NCBI GenBank assembly: GCA_019009955.1
Contig: CM032228.1
Location: 69,377,501 to 69,441,500, forward strand
Length of the DNA: 64,000 nucleotides
From: Riptortus pedestris
Taxonomy: Eukaryota; Arthropoda; Insecta; Hemiptera; Alydidae
Direction: 5' to 3'
How positions within the stretch are numbered: position 1 is the stretch's first letter; each line of letters begins with the position of its first letter. A program made the translations under genes and the position numbers. Under the pieces are notes generated by a model. That model did not search any database, had not been told where the DNA came from, and worked only from the letters and a program-made list of their open reading frames with translations. Positions 10,807 to 22,118 of this stretch are shown one piece after another.

Positions 10807-11007
10807 GTCCTAGCTTAATGGTGGATAGCTCATGGAATGGAGGATTGGAAGGCCTTTCCTACGCAGCTGATCTGATTTCTAGCGGGAGAGTACATTCTGC
10901 AATTGTAGCTGCCAGCAGTTTATTATACGTGCCTGAAATTAGTTTCCACTTTCAAAGGATGGGGAGATTGGCTACAGATGGCAGCACGAGATGTTTTTCT
11001 AATGATG
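10807..11007 (+). CDS. FASN: FAS-like exon 2: ketoacyl synthase nucleophile region, Cys replaced by Trp
   Basis: The acceptor is AAATAG and the donor GTAATT. Phase continues from 2161 (G plus GT gives Gly). The translation GPSLMVDSSWNGGLEGLSYA aligns with the KS nucleophile block GPSxxxDTACSSSLxAL. The normally invariant Cys is Trp (TGG, 10833-10835), and the next residues are Asn-Gly-Gly instead of three Ser. The rest, AIVAASSLLYVPEISFHFQR then MGRLATDGSTRCF, follows the family pattern of AIVGGxNL, PxxSxxFxRLGMLSPDGxCKxF. A standard KS needs that Cys to hold the acyl chain, so condensation should be lost. Confidence 0.92.
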
Positions 11008-11544
11008 GTAATTTTCCTTACATATTGGCTAAAAGAATTGTGTTATTAATTGTGATCACACCTCATGACTGAACAGCTAACTTGAAGAATCACGGCAATG
11101 TAAGTATCAGGTCCATTCAAAGAGCAGAAGTGACTGGAATTGATGGAAAAGAAATAGTTTATATATCTAAAGATTATGGAAGAAAATAAGGGTAAATCCA
11201 ATATTACTCTTTAGGTTCCAGACTCCAGCCGTTTCTTGTTTTACGCAGTGTAAAGTAAGCATTTGAATTAATACCAGTTCACTGCTTGGATTGGGGAGGC
11301 TTAGCTCTGGTTTTTAATTGATGTCAGCTGAATATTTACTGACCTGAGAAAATAGTTGATCAGAGAAGGTAGCATTAAATCTCAAGCCCCTTGACTGTTC
11401 GCTCCCCAAGTTACTATTTCTAGAGGAGCGGTCCAGATAGTCTGCAGACAAAAGTCAATGAATGAAGCCATGAACTCAATTTAAATCCAGTGTAAAAAAC
11501 AGCCGATAATTTTGGTACAAGGAATTTTGTTAATATGCCATGAG
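11008..11544. other. Intron 2 sequence, nothing recognised
   Basis: First half of a 1077-bp intron. There is no open frame of note and no similarity to the repeats elsewhere in the window that I can see. Confidence 0.5.
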
Positions 11545-11571
11545 TAGGTGTGACCGCTAGAGCGTTAATAG

Positions 11572-11641
<70 letters not shown>

Positions 11642-11755
11642 TTTTTATCACATCCTGAATAGGATTGATGGGCATTTGAAGGACCTTTTCGAAAATTGCG
11701 TCATGAATACAACCTCAATAGCTGTTTTCCCTGAAAAAAAATCTGCTAAAAAGTC
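11545..11755 (-). repeat. Family B repeat, 5'-end fragment with microsatellite
   Basis: Reverse complement of the 5' end of family B (compare 61086-61290). It has AATCTGCT near the end, AATAGCTG, GTACAACCTCAATAGC, GGGCATTTGAA and, beyond a (CT)n(TA)n tract at 11571-11639, the GACCGCTAGAGCGTTAA block. Only the 5' end is kept. Confidence 0.65.
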
Positions 11756-12084
11756 GATTCCGAATTTTAAACAGAAAATAATCCCCCTTGCTCTCCTTTT
11801 GATGAAGATTTATGCTTTTGTGAGGTATTAAATGGTTTCAGATCCATTCTTACATTTTTATAAACAATTTTTTTTTTTAATTTTATCTTATTTAATCCCA
11901 AGTGTTCTATGAAACCCGATGGATGATTGAAATGTTACTGTACAAGTCTTAAATCAGAATAGGCAACTTTACAATACTTTCTCTAAGGATGTATAATTAG
12001 TAATACAAAATAACATTTTCTGTATCCAGGAGAGATATTATCTTACTTTTTTATAATCAATGTTCTGTTGCAATACCTTTTTAG

Positions 12085-12323
12085 CTGAAGGTTATAACAG
12101 ATCCGAAGGATGTGTGGCATTTTATCTCCAAAGAAAAGAAGACGCTCTTAGAAATTATGGTACAATATTGGCTATAAATTCAACATATATTGGTTCAAAG
12201 CTCGAGCCGTTAACTGAAATAAGTACGACTACTTTCAAGAAATACTTGGAGACATTTTATAAAGAAAATAACATTGACAAAAACTCAATTGGATTCATTG
12301 AAGCTGCTGGCTCTGCATCTAAG
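12085..12323 (+). CDS. FASN: FAS-like exon 3: ketoacyl synthase, first catalytic His replaced by Ala
   Basis: The acceptor is TTTTAG and the donor GTAATA. The exon starts with two bases and ends in phase 0. It encodes AEGYNRSEGCVAFYLQRKED, matching ANGYxRSEAVxxxLLQ, and ends GFIEAAGSASK, where the family has the motif EAHGTGTK. The motif His is Ala (GCT, 12306-12308) and both motif Thr are Ser. That His belongs to the Cys-His-His triad. Structural positions are kept while the catalytic ones change. Confidence 0.92.
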
Positions 12324-12397
12324 GTAATAAAACAAAGTGCACTTAATGAATATCTTATATAGGACTGTTAACTAGTGAATATAACTGTGATAAATAG

Positions 12398-12628
12398 GTA
12401 ATAGATGCAGTACAACTTAATGCACTCGGCGATGTGTTGGCAAAAAAAAGAGAAAAACCTCTTCTAGTTGGAAGTGTCATGTCCAATGCAGGGCACACAG
12501 AAGGAGCAGCAAGTGCAGTTTCTTTGGCTAAAGCCCTTCTCATTGCTAACCATGGAATCATACATCCGAATTTACACTACAATGAACCAAATGATATGGT
12601 TCCTTATCTCTCGTCAGGGCGCATTAAG
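12398..12628 (+). CDS. FASN: FAS-like exon 4: ketoacyl synthase C-terminal part with second His
   Basis: Separated from exon 3 by a 74-bp intron; 77 codons in phase 0. It contains PLLVGSVMSNAGHTEGAASA, aligned to GSxKSNxGHxExAxG. The second catalytic His is present (CAC, 12494-12496), but the conserved Lys is Met (ATG, 12479-12481). The segment HGIIHPNLHYNEPN is typical of FAS. One of four KS catalytic residues is therefore left. Confidence 0.92.
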
Positions 12629-12703
12629 GTAAGTTTAATATTTAACCTCTTTTTTTCTCTTATTGAACGAAACTCAAAAAGGTGGTTGCCTTTGAAATTT
12701 CAG

Positions 12704-12913
12704 GTAGTTACTGAACCAACACCTTTAAAAGGTGACATAATCGGTGTAGTAAGCTTAGGAGTTAGTACTAACTACAGTCACTGTCTTATAAAAAGAAATT
12801 ACAAAAGAAAAAGTCGGAAACCAGAGAAAAGCATACTGCCTCCGGATGGTCTCCCAAGATTGTTTATTGTGTCTGGAAGAAAAGAAGAAGAATTAAAAGA
12901 CGTACTTATAAAA
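12704..12913 (+). CDS. FASN: FAS-like exon 5: end of ketoacyl synthase and start of linker
   Basis: Phase 0 at both ends, 70 codons. The usual GxNSFGFGGxNxHVIL end of the KS domain appears as GVVSLGVSTNYSHCLI. The Phe gatekeeper and the Gly-Gly pair are gone, but Asn and His spacing is kept. A basic stretch (KRNYKRKSRKPEK) and PRLFIVSGRKEEEL lead into the KS-MAT linker. Confidence 0.88.
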
Positions 12914-12986
12914 GTATGTACATTTCTCAATATATATGTTAGAAGTCTATATTATTATCAATACACATGATCTATACTTTTTCTAG

Positions 12987-13118
12987 GTTGAAGGAAAACC
13001 AATAGATGAAGAATATATAGCATTAACTAATCGCACCTTTAAAAAAGGAATTAAGAAACATTTATACCGAGGATATACTGTTATAAACGATAAAAATAGA
13101 ATTGCCCAAAATACTAAG
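12987..13118 (+). CDS. FASN: FAS-like exon 6: KS-MAT linker
   Basis: 44 codons, phase 0, after a 73-bp intron with acceptor TTCTAG. HLYRGYTVI is the well-conserved linker end in animal FAS. The next exon is 13.8 kb away, at 26884. Confidence 0.9.
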
Positions 13119-13180
13119 GTAATCATAAAACCAAAATACATACTTACAGAGAATTCAAATGTGACAAATACAGAGAGTGA

Positions 13181-13237
13181 AAGTGTGTGTGTGAGTGTGC
13201 TTGCGTGCGTCTGTGCGTACTTGTGTGATTGTGTGCG

Positions 13238-13299
<62 letters not shown>

Positions 13300-13318
13300 G
13301 GCGCGCGCGCGAGAGAGA
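13181..13318 (+). repeat. (GT)n microsatellite with GC/GA tail
   Basis: A GT-rich tract with a pure (GT)n run at about 13230-13296, followed by CGCGCG and GAGA runs. It starts about 60 bp after the exon 6 donor. Open frames here are low-complexity artefacts. Confidence 0.9.
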
Positions 13319-13319
13319 A

Positions 13320-13889
13320 AAAGAGAGAGTGATAGTGAGAGAACGGTTAGTCACTCCACCCAGGCAGATGGAATTTTTAAGATATAACAGCTCTTCATGT
13401 TTAAACTATATCCGAAAACGGATAATCAAGGTATTTTGTACCAGCGTTTTGATAGTCAGCTCCCAGCTTCTTCAGTATATCTCAACAGAGAATGAAAGTG
13501 AGCTGTTCTATCTAATGTAACTTACTTATAATTGCCTAGTCTGCCCCCAGGGACAAAGTAGCCCCAACCATTTCCCGGGTTGGGCCTCCCATATGTGTCT
13601 GGGTTCCTGAAAGTTCCTTCCGCTTTTCCTGGATTAATAACTGATATTTTTCGAATAACAGGTCTCCAGCATTTGTTGGGTCTACATTCATCTTCTCTAT
13701 TACAATTATTCGAATAATTCTCATTCTCAATGGCCTCTCTGAAAATGCTTTCTTTATAGCTCGTCACTTCAGCCAAAAGAACGACAAGAAGAGAAGGAAC
13801 ATGTGTAAATAAAGACTGACCCAAAAAGGAACGTAATCAGGAGAGCTAATTATTCGGTGAAGAGTTTATCTTTTCCAACAGAAGAAATG
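13320..13889. other. Intron 6 start, unclassified
   Basis: A frame on the - strand at 13522-13824 contains RNPDTYGRPNPGNGWGYFVP but matches no family I know. It may be a remnant of a mobile element. No other signal was seen. Confidence 0.35.
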
Positions 13890-14145
13890 AAAAGTCCGTC
13901 ACGCAGAACTAAGCATATTTCCTACGGGAAGGTTTACAACAGATAAATCTACATACTGGTAACACAACTGTGAATGTTAAGCGAATAAATACAAACGATA
14001 AAAAGAAAGCTTTCAGTCAATTTACAAGTTAACAATATCTACAACGGAAAGCATCTGAATTGTAAACAATCACGGCAGCCAACATCGCAGCGCTGAATAG
14101 ATAGAATAAAGACCGGAAAGAAGAACAATTAAAGAAATATATCCG
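13890..14145 (-). repeat. Family B repeat, 3'-end fragment
   Basis: Starts AAAAGTCCGTCACGCAG and continues through TACAACGGAAAGCATCTGAA and GCAGCGCTG, matching the reverse complement of 39263-39579. The terminal hairpin segment is partly deleted. Confidence 0.65.
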
Positions 14146-14150
14146 AATAC

Positions 14151-14197
14151 GCGAAAAAAATCAATGTACAGACAGAGGTTACAATTTTATATCTATA
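14151..14197 (-). repeat. Helitron-like 5'-end fragment
   Basis: Only the 5' end of the family (reverse complement of ATAAAATTGTAACCTCTGTC, and so on) is present, joined directly to the 3' end of the next copy at 14198. Confidence 0.6.
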
Positions 14198-14737
14198 CTA
14201 GCTCAGATACCCGGCTTCGCCCGGGAATTGATTTGAGGCTGAATGGTGATGGTATTTTTTTGGCAAGGCTTTACTTTGAACAATATTTTGACATTTACCC
14301 GTCCCAGTGTTTAGGATTGATACCCGTCGTTGCCGTGGATTTGCTAATAATAGAATATTTGTTCGATAAGGCTTCACGGTCTTCGATATTTTTATATTTC
14401 CCGTCTCTTATACATGTAAATATAGTGAATTTTTATTTCAGGCCTCCCTTATAACCCCCCTCCCGTTCGAACCTAAAAATTTTAATATAACTTATAATCA
14501 TGGAAGAATTAATGCTAATTGACATACCGAGCTTTGTTAAGTTCGGTTCAGCCGTTAGTGCCCAATAAAATTGTTGGCTCCCGCTAAAGTTTTAACGTAT
14601 AACTCGTTTATACTTAGGTATACGACAAAAGTGTATATAACAAAAGTTACTCCAAATAACAAAATAAACAACTTTTGTTATGTTTATATTTGCGGAAAAA
14701 CCAATAGGAAACAAAATATCGCTATTTTTAATTTCAG
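14198..14737. repeat. Left arm of a 540-bp near-perfect inverted repeat
   Basis: Matches the reverse complement of 16778-17317 with only a few differences seen by eye (for example near 14260 and 14505). Both arms begin at a Helitron-like CTAG end. Confidence 0.85.
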
Positions 14738-15311
14738 GCTTCCCTTATAACCCCCACTCCTGACCGTCCATAGAAATGTTGGTATGGCTTATTATAATGA
14801 AGGCTTCACTGCTAATATACATACCGAGTTTTAATTAGTTCGGTTGAGTCTTTTTTGGCAAATAATATTGTTGACTCCCGCTATAATTTTTTGCGTATAA
14901 CGCTTTTAAACTTCGGTATACGACAAAAGTGTATATAACAAAAGTTACTCTAAATAACAAAATAAACAACATTTGTAATGTGCATATTTGCCGAAAAACC
15001 AATAGAAAACGAAACATCGCTATTTTTAATTTCAGGCTTCCCTTATAACCCCCACTCCTGTTCGCCTCAGAGAAAATTAATATAGCCTAAAGTATAAGTT
15101 GGGTTAGTAGTAATATACATACCAAGTTTCATAAAATTCGGTTCAGCCGTTTATGCGTGAAAAGGTAACAAACAAACAAACAAACAAACAAACATACACG
15201 AAAGAAACAAAATGCAGATATGGTGTCTATGACATGTGAAACGAAAAGTTATCGTGAAATTTCGCGAAAAAAATCAATGTACAGACAGAGGTTACAATTT
15301 TATATATATTA
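14198..15311 (-). mobile_element. Helitron-like non-autonomous element, complete copy
   Basis: The 3' end on the - strand is a hairpin CCCGGGCGAAGCCGGG followed by TATCTGAGCTAG. The 5' end is ATATAAAATTGTAACC. A subterminal hairpin followed closely by CTAG, with no target duplication and an AT-rich target, is the Helitron signature. The interior holds units of about 300 bp and a GTTTGTTTGTTTG stretch near the 5' end. It has no Rep/helicase gene. It sits head-to-tail with the next copy. Confidence 0.65.
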
Positions 15312-16777
15312 CTAGCTCAGATACCCGGCTTCGCCCGGGAATTCATTTGAGGCTGAATGGTGATGGTATTTTTTTGGCAAGGCTTTACTTTGCAAACTAT
15401 TCTGACATTTACCCATCCCAGTTTTAAGGGTTTATACCCGTTGTTGGCATTTTTTAATAATAAAAATAATTTTTTATGTAAGACTTCACTGTTCAAACCA
15501 TAATCATGGGTAGCATTTATTCCAATTAAATATCATCTATAATGAACATATTTCCTTTCAAAAGCCAATCCGAGCTCACATAGTATAGGCAAAGTTTTGC
15601 ACGTAAGATTATATTTGTAATAGTGAATCTCACTGGAAATCGCTTCCAGGAATGCCAGACGGGAAATAAGTTAACTCAATTAACTGGTCCCGTCATCTTC
15701 CGCTCCCGCATGAGACTTCTCAACATTCTTCTATTTATATTATTGATGCAAAACATTATTTTACAATTTATCTACCGAATGGAATTAAATAATAGTGGTA
15801 CCCTGAAAATATCATATCGAGTTTAAACGCATATTGTTTTTTGTCATAATGACATTACCATTAACGTTTAATTGTTATTATATTAGATATTTCTTTCAAT
15901 AACTTCAAGGTACATTATAGAAATTAATAATGGAAATGCTCTTATAGTTTATATTTCTATTCGAAATAAATAACGTTATATAAAGTTATTTTCTAGGAAA
16001 AATAAATAAATGAGGAGGGGATGACAAAGATTTATAACCTCACTAATCCGAATCATACTTTGAACTATCATATAAGACGAAAACATAACATCATTTGTCA
16101 TAATATTCATTTATTAAAACCCCTTAAATAAGTACTAAAATAATTATTGACTCCCGTTTAGCGTATATCCCGTGTTTACTTCAAACAAAAGTGTTGTGTT
16201 CTTTACGACAAAAGTGAATGCACACAAAAGTTACTCTAAATAACAAAGTAAACAACTTTTGTTATATGCACGTTTGCCGAAAAACAAATAGAAAATAAAA
16301 AGCGAGTTTTTCATTTCAGCCTCACTTATAATCCCCACTCCCCTTTGAACCTAAAATTTTTAATATAGCTTATAATCATGGAAGAATTAATGCTAATTCA
16401 CATACCTAGTCTTGTTAATTTTGGTTCAATCGTTAGTGCCCAACAAAATTGTTGGCTCCCGCTTTAGTATTTAGTGTAAATCTCGTTTATACTTTGTTAT
16501 ACGACAAAAGTGAATATAATAAATCTTACTGTAAATAACAAAATAAACAACTTTTGTCATGTGCATATTTGCAGAAAAACCAGTAGAAAACGAAATACCG
16601 CTATTTTTAATTTAAGGCCTCCCTTACAACCCCCACTCCTGCCCGTCCATAGAATTGTTGGTATAGCTTATGATAATTAAGGCGTCAGTGCTAATACACA
16701 TACCGAGATTTAATTAGTTCGGTTGAGTCTTTTGTGCCAAATAATATTGTTGACTCCCGCTATAGTCATTAGCGTGA
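15312..16777 (-). mobile_element. Helitron-like element, 5' part lost at inversion junction
   Basis: The 3' end is at 15312 (CTAG, then the CCCGGG hairpin). It holds a unique block at about 15470-16150 (TGGGTAGCATTTATTCC, GGAAATCGCTTCCAGGAATG) that recurs at about 24060-24890 and 49690-50300, then tandem units. At about 16777 it switches to the opposite orientation with no 5' end. Confidence 0.6.
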
Positions 16778-17317
16778 CTGAAATTAAAAATAGCGATATT
16801 TTGTTTCCTATTGGTTTTTCCGCAAATATAAACATAACAAAAGTTGTTTATTTTGTTATTTGGAGTAACTTTTGTTATATACACTTTTGTCGTATACCTA
16901 AGTATAAACGAGTTATACGTTAAAACTTTAGCGGGAGCCAACAATTTTATTGGGCACTAACGGCTGAACCGAACTTAACAAAGCTCGGTATGTCAATTAG
17001 CATTAATTCTTCCATGATAATAAGTTATATTAAAATTTTTAGGTTCGAACGGGAGGGGGGTTATAAGGGAGGCCTGAAATAAAAATTCACTATATTTACA
17101 TGTATAAGAGACGGGAAATATAAAAATATCGAAGACCGTGAAGCCTTATCGAACAAATATTCTATTATTAGCAAATCCACGGCAACGACGGGTATCAATC
17201 CTAAACACTGGGACGGGTAAATGTCAAAATATTGTTCAAAGTAAAGCCTTGCCAAAATAATACCATCACCATTCAGCCTCAAATCAATTCCCGGGCGAAG
17301 CCGGGTATCTGAGCTAG
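16778..17317 (+). mobile_element. Helitron-like 3' half; right arm of the 540-bp inverted repeat
   Basis: Ends with CCCGGGCGAAGCCGGG and CTGAGCTAG at 17317. Near-identical inverted partner of 14198-14737. Confidence 0.75.
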
Positions 17318-17323
17318 TATATA

Positions 17324-18831
17324 TCTATATATATATATAAAATTGTAACCTCTGTCTGTACATTGATTTTTTTCGCGAAATTTCACGATAACTTTTCGTT
17401 TCACATGTCATAGACACCATAACTGCATTTTGTTTCTTTGGTGTCTGTTTGTTTGTTTGTTTGTTTGTTACCTTTTCACGCATAAACGGCTGAACCGAAT
17501 TTTATGGAACTTGGTATGTATATTACTACTAGCCCAACTTAAATAGCGATATTTCGTTTTCTATTGCTTTTTCAGCAAATATTCCCATAACAAAAGTTGT
17601 TTATTTTGTAATTTAGAGTAACTTTTGTTATATGCACTTTTGCCGTATACGGAAGTATAAATGAGTTATACGCTAAACACTATAGCGGGAGTCCACAATT
17701 TTATTTGGCATAAAAGACTCAACCGAACTAAAACAAACTCGCTATGTGAATTAATACTAACGATTTACTTATAATAAGCCATACTAACATTTCTAGGGAC
17801 GGGCAGGAGTGGGGGTTATAAGGGAGGCCTGAAATTAAAAATAGTGATATTTCGTTTCCTATTGAGATTTCGGCAAAAGTGCACATAACAAAAGTTGTTT
17901 ATTTTGTTATTTAGAGAAACTTTGGTTATATACACTATCGTCGTATACCGAAGTATAAATGAGTTATACGCTATAAACTAAAGTGGAAGTCCACAATTTT
18001 ATTTGGCACTAAAGACTCAACCGAATTAAACCAAACTGGTTATGTGAATTAGTACTAACGCCTTCATTATAATAAGCTATACTAACATTTCTAGGGACGG
18101 GCAGGAGTGGGGGTTATAAGGAAGGCCTGAAATTTATAATAGTGATATTTCGTTTCCTATTGCATTTTCGGCAAATATGCACATAACAAAAGTTGTTTAT
18201 TTTGTTATTTAGAGAAACTTTTTTTTTATATACACTATCATCGTATACCGAAATATTAAGACGTTATACGCTAAAAATTATAGCGGGAGACAATTTTATT
18301 TGGCACAAAAGACTCAACCGAACTAAATAAAACACTCAGTATGTGTATTAGCACTAACGCCTTCCTTATAATAAGCCATTCTAACATTTCTAGGGACGGG
18401 CAGGAGTGGTGGTTATAAGGGAGGCATGAAATTAATAATAATGATTTCCTATTGGGGTTTCTGCAAATAAACACATAACAAAAGTTGTTTATTTTGTTAT
18501 TTAGAGAAATTTGCTCAACACTTCTTTTCAATATGAACTACCAGGTATCTCACCGGAAAAAATTAATTCAAATGTATATCAATATTTTCTCCTTAATAAT
18601 TCAAATCTATGCATAATGCACAGGAGACGGGAAATATGACAATATGCACGACAGTGAAGTTTTACATAAAAAAATAATTTTATTATTAACAAATGCCAAC
18701 AACGGGTATTAACCCTAAACACTGGAACGGGTAAATGTCAAAATATTGTGCAAAGTAAAGCCTTGCCAAAAATATACCATTACCATTCAGTCTCAAATGA
18801 ATTCCCGAGCGAAGCCGGGTTTCTGAGCTAG
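17324..18831 (+). mobile_element. Helitron-like non-autonomous element, complete copy
   Basis: The 5' end is TCTATATATATATATAAAAT. The 3' end is a GAGCGAAGCCGGG hairpin and CTGAGCTAG. The interior holds tandem units with the block GACGGGCAGGAGTGGGGGTT repeated at about 300-bp steps. A (TA)n tract follows. Confidence 0.68.
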
Positions 18832-18851
18832 TCTATCTATATATCTATATA

Positions 18852-18896
<45 letters not shown>
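18832..18896. repeat. (TA)n microsatellite between Helitron-like copies
   Basis: Alternating TA with some CTATATAT units directly after the CTAG end at 18831. Confidence 0.9.
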
Positions 18897-18900
<4 letters not shown>

Positions 18901-19300
18901 GTAACCTCTGTCTGTACATTGATTTTTTTCGCGAAATTTCACGATAACTTTTCGTTTCACATGTCATAGACACCATAACTGTATTTTGTTTCTTTGGTGT
19001 CTGTTTGTTTGTTTGTTACCTTTTCACGCATAAACGGCTGAACCGAGTTTTATGAAACTTGGTATGTATATTACTACTAACCCAACTTAGACTTTAGGCT
19101 ATGTTAATATTCTCTGAGACGAACAGGAGTGGGGGTTGTTGTCATGAATATTATGACAAATGATGTTATGTTTTCGCCTTATATGATTGTTCAAAGTATG
19201 ATTCGGATTAGTGAGGTTATAAATCTTCGTCACCCCCTCCTCATTTATTTATTTTTCCTAGAAAATAACTTTGTTATTTATTTCTAATAGAAATATAAAC
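18856..19300 (+). mobile_element. Helitron-like 5' fragment
   Basis: Has the family 5' end and the unit start. It jumps at about 19139 into the unique block (GAATATTATGACAAATGATG) and is cut at about 19300 by a family B fragment. Confidence 0.55.
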
Positions 19301-19641
19301 CAGTGGAAGGGGGGGTTTAGAGGGGGGGTTTTCGAAAATTCGAAATATCCCCGTTACCATACGTCGGATAAAAAAAATTGTATAGAACTAATCTTATTGC
19401 AAATTAAATTTACAATAAATATTGCTCTATACATTTATTCTCTATCTTTAATATTAACCGAGATATTTGCATTTTTATTAAATTTCTGCCGATAACGGAT
19501 GACGAACGGGTTTCCCGCAAAAGCTAGTTCGGCCCTTTGCCGCAACTGTTCGGCTCTCGTATGGAGATTTCTCTATTGTATAACTTCTCGTGGGAAATCT
19601 GCTTAGTTTACGCAGCCCCTGCGTGACGGACTTTTAGTGTA
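19300..19641 (+). repeat. Family B repeat, 3' half
   Basis: Contains GGGGGGGTTTAGAGG, AACCGAGATATTTGCATTTT, and ends with GGGAAATCTGCTTAGTTTAC and CTGCGTGACGGACTTTTAG. Compare 61380-61980. Confidence 0.65.
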
Positions 19642-20401
19642 TATCTCGTTCATATTTTTCTATACGGCAAAAGTTACTTTAAATAGAAAAATAAACTACT
19701 TTTGTCATGTGCATATTTGCAGAAAAACCAATTGAAAACGAAATACAGCTATTTTTAAACTCAAGCCTCTCTTACAACCCCCACTCCTGCCCGTCCCTAG
19801 AAATGTTGGTATGGCTTATTATAATGAAGGTGTTAGTGCTAATACACGTACCGAGTTTTATTTAGTTCCATAGAGTCTTTCGTGGCAAATAAAATTCTAG
19901 ACTCCCGCTATAGGTTTTAGCGTATATCTCGTTTATACTTATGTATACGACAGAAGTGTACATAACAAAAGTTACTCTAAATAATAAACTAAACAACTTT
20001 TGTTTTTTTCATATTTACCGAAAAATCAATGCGAAACGAAATATGGCTAGTTTTATTTTCATGCCCCTCTTATAACCTCCACTCCTGTTTGATCCTAAAA
20101 ATTTTAATATGGCTTATAATCTTTGAAGAATTAATGCTAATTCACATAACGAGTTCTGTTAAATTCGGTTCAACCGTTAGTGCCCAATAAAATAGTTGGC
20201 TCCCGCTATAGTTTTGGGTGAATACCTCGTTTATACTTTGTTATAAAACAAAAGTAAATATAAGAAAAGATACTCTAAATAACAAAATAAATAATTTTTG
20301 TTATGTGCAAATTTGCCGAAAAACCAATATGAAACGAAATATCGCTATTTTTAATTTCAGGCCTCTCTTATAACCCCCACTTCTGTTTGTCTTAGAGAAT
20401 A
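19642..20401 (-). repeat. Helitron-like internal tandem units without ends
   Basis: Two to three of the ~300-bp units in - orientation (AACCCCCACTCCTG blocks), with no hairpin/CTAG end or 5' end of their own. Confidence 0.55.
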
Positions 20402-22056
20402 CTAGCTCAGATACCCGGCTTCGCCAGGGAATTCATTTGAGGCTGGATGGTATTGGTATTTTTTTGGCAAGGCTTTCCTTTGCACAATATTTTGACATTC
20501 ACCCTTCCCAGTGTTTAGTGATAATACCCGTCGTTTCTGTGGATTTGTTAATAATAAAATTAATATTTTATGTAAGACTTCACTTTCCTCCGCATTGTCA
20601 TATTTCCCGTTTCCTGTGCATTATGCATAGATTTAAATTATTACATTCAGTTATTGGCTATAAATGTTAAGTTTCATGACACTGGGGCGCTCCGGACCTT
20701 CCCTTTAAATTATTAAGGACAAAATATTAACATACATTTGAATTAACTTTCCCTGTGAGGTACTTGGTAGTTCATATTCATATTGAAAAACATTGTTGAG
20801 CAAATTTCTCTAAATAACAAAATAAACAACTTTTGTTATGTGCATATTTGCCGAAACCCCAATAAGAAATGAAATATCACTATTATTAATTTCAGGCCTT
20901 CCTTATAACCCCCACTCCTGCCCGTACCTAGAAATGTTAGTATGGCTTATTATAAGAAAGGCGTTAGTGCTAATTGACATACCGAGTTTGGTTTAGTTCG
21001 GTTGAGTTTTTTGTGCCAAATAAAATTGTTGACTTCCGCAGTAGTTTTTAACGTATAACTCATTTATACTTAGGTATACGACAAAAGTGTATATAACAAA
21101 AGTTACTTCAAATAAAAAAAAAAAAAAAAATAAACAACTTTTGTTATGTGTATAATTTCTAAAAATGCAATAGGAAACGAAATACCACTATTTTTAAATT
21201 CAGGCCTCCCTTATAACCCCCCCCCCTCCTGCCCGTCGCTAGAAATGTTGTTATGGCTTATTATAATGAAAGCATTAGTGCTAATGCAAATACCGAGTTT
21301 TATTTATTTCGGTTGGGTCTTTTGTCCCAAATAAAATTGTTCACTTCCGCTATAGGTTTTAGCGTATATCTCGTTTATAATTCGGTATACGACAAAAGTG
21401 AATATGATAAAAGTTACTCCAAATAACAAAATAAACAACTTTTGTTATGTGCATAATTGCCTAAAATTCTATAGGAAACGAAATATTGCTATTTTTAATT
21501 TCAGACCTCCCCTACAACCCCACTCCTGCTCGTCTCTAGAAATGTACCATTATTTCTAGCTTATTATAATGAAGGAGTTAGTGTTAATTCACATACGGAA
21601 TTTTATTTAAATCGGTTGGGTCGTTTGTCCCAAATAAAATTGTTCACTTCCGCTATAGGTTTTAGCGTATATCTCGTTTATAATTCGGTATACGAAAAAA
21701 AGGAATATAACAAAAGTAACTCTAAATAACAAAATAAACAACTTTAGTTATGTGCATAATTGCCGAAAAACCAATAGGAAACGAAATATCGCTATTTTTA
21801 ATTTCAAGCTTCCCTTATAACCCCCACTCCTGTTCGTCTCAGAGGATATTAATATAGCCTAAAGTCTAAGTTGGGTTAGTAGTAAAATACATACCAAGTT
21901 TCATAAAATTCGGTTCAGCCGTTTATGCCTGAAAAGGTAACAAACAAACAAACAGACACCAAAAAAAACAAAATGCAGTTATGGTGTCTATGACATGTGA
22001 AACGAAAAGTTATCGTGAAATTTCGCGAAAAAAATCAATGTACAGACAGAGGTTAC

Positions 22057-22062
<6 letters not shown>
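20402..22062 (-). mobile_element. Helitron-like non-autonomous element, - strand copy
   Basis: The 3' end is CTAG at 20402-20405, with a hairpin that has one mismatch (CCAGGGAA). It holds about four tandem units and the 5' end ATATAAAATTGTAACC at about 22047-22062. It faces the copy at 22116 head to head across (TA)n. Confidence 0.65.

Positions 22063-22115
<53 letters not shown>
22063..22115. repeat. (TA)n microsatellite
   Basis: Pure TA run between two head-to-head Helitron-like copies. Confidence 0.9.

Positions 22116-22118
<3 letters not shown>

Noticed and set aside
13161..13520. Cys/Val or Thr/His repeat proteins on both strands
   Set aside because: Translation of a (GT)n microsatellite.
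17061..17282. Shared frame at 14164-14454 and 17061-17282 as duplicate genes
   Set aside because: Both are arms of the Helitron-like inverted repeat with no domain content.
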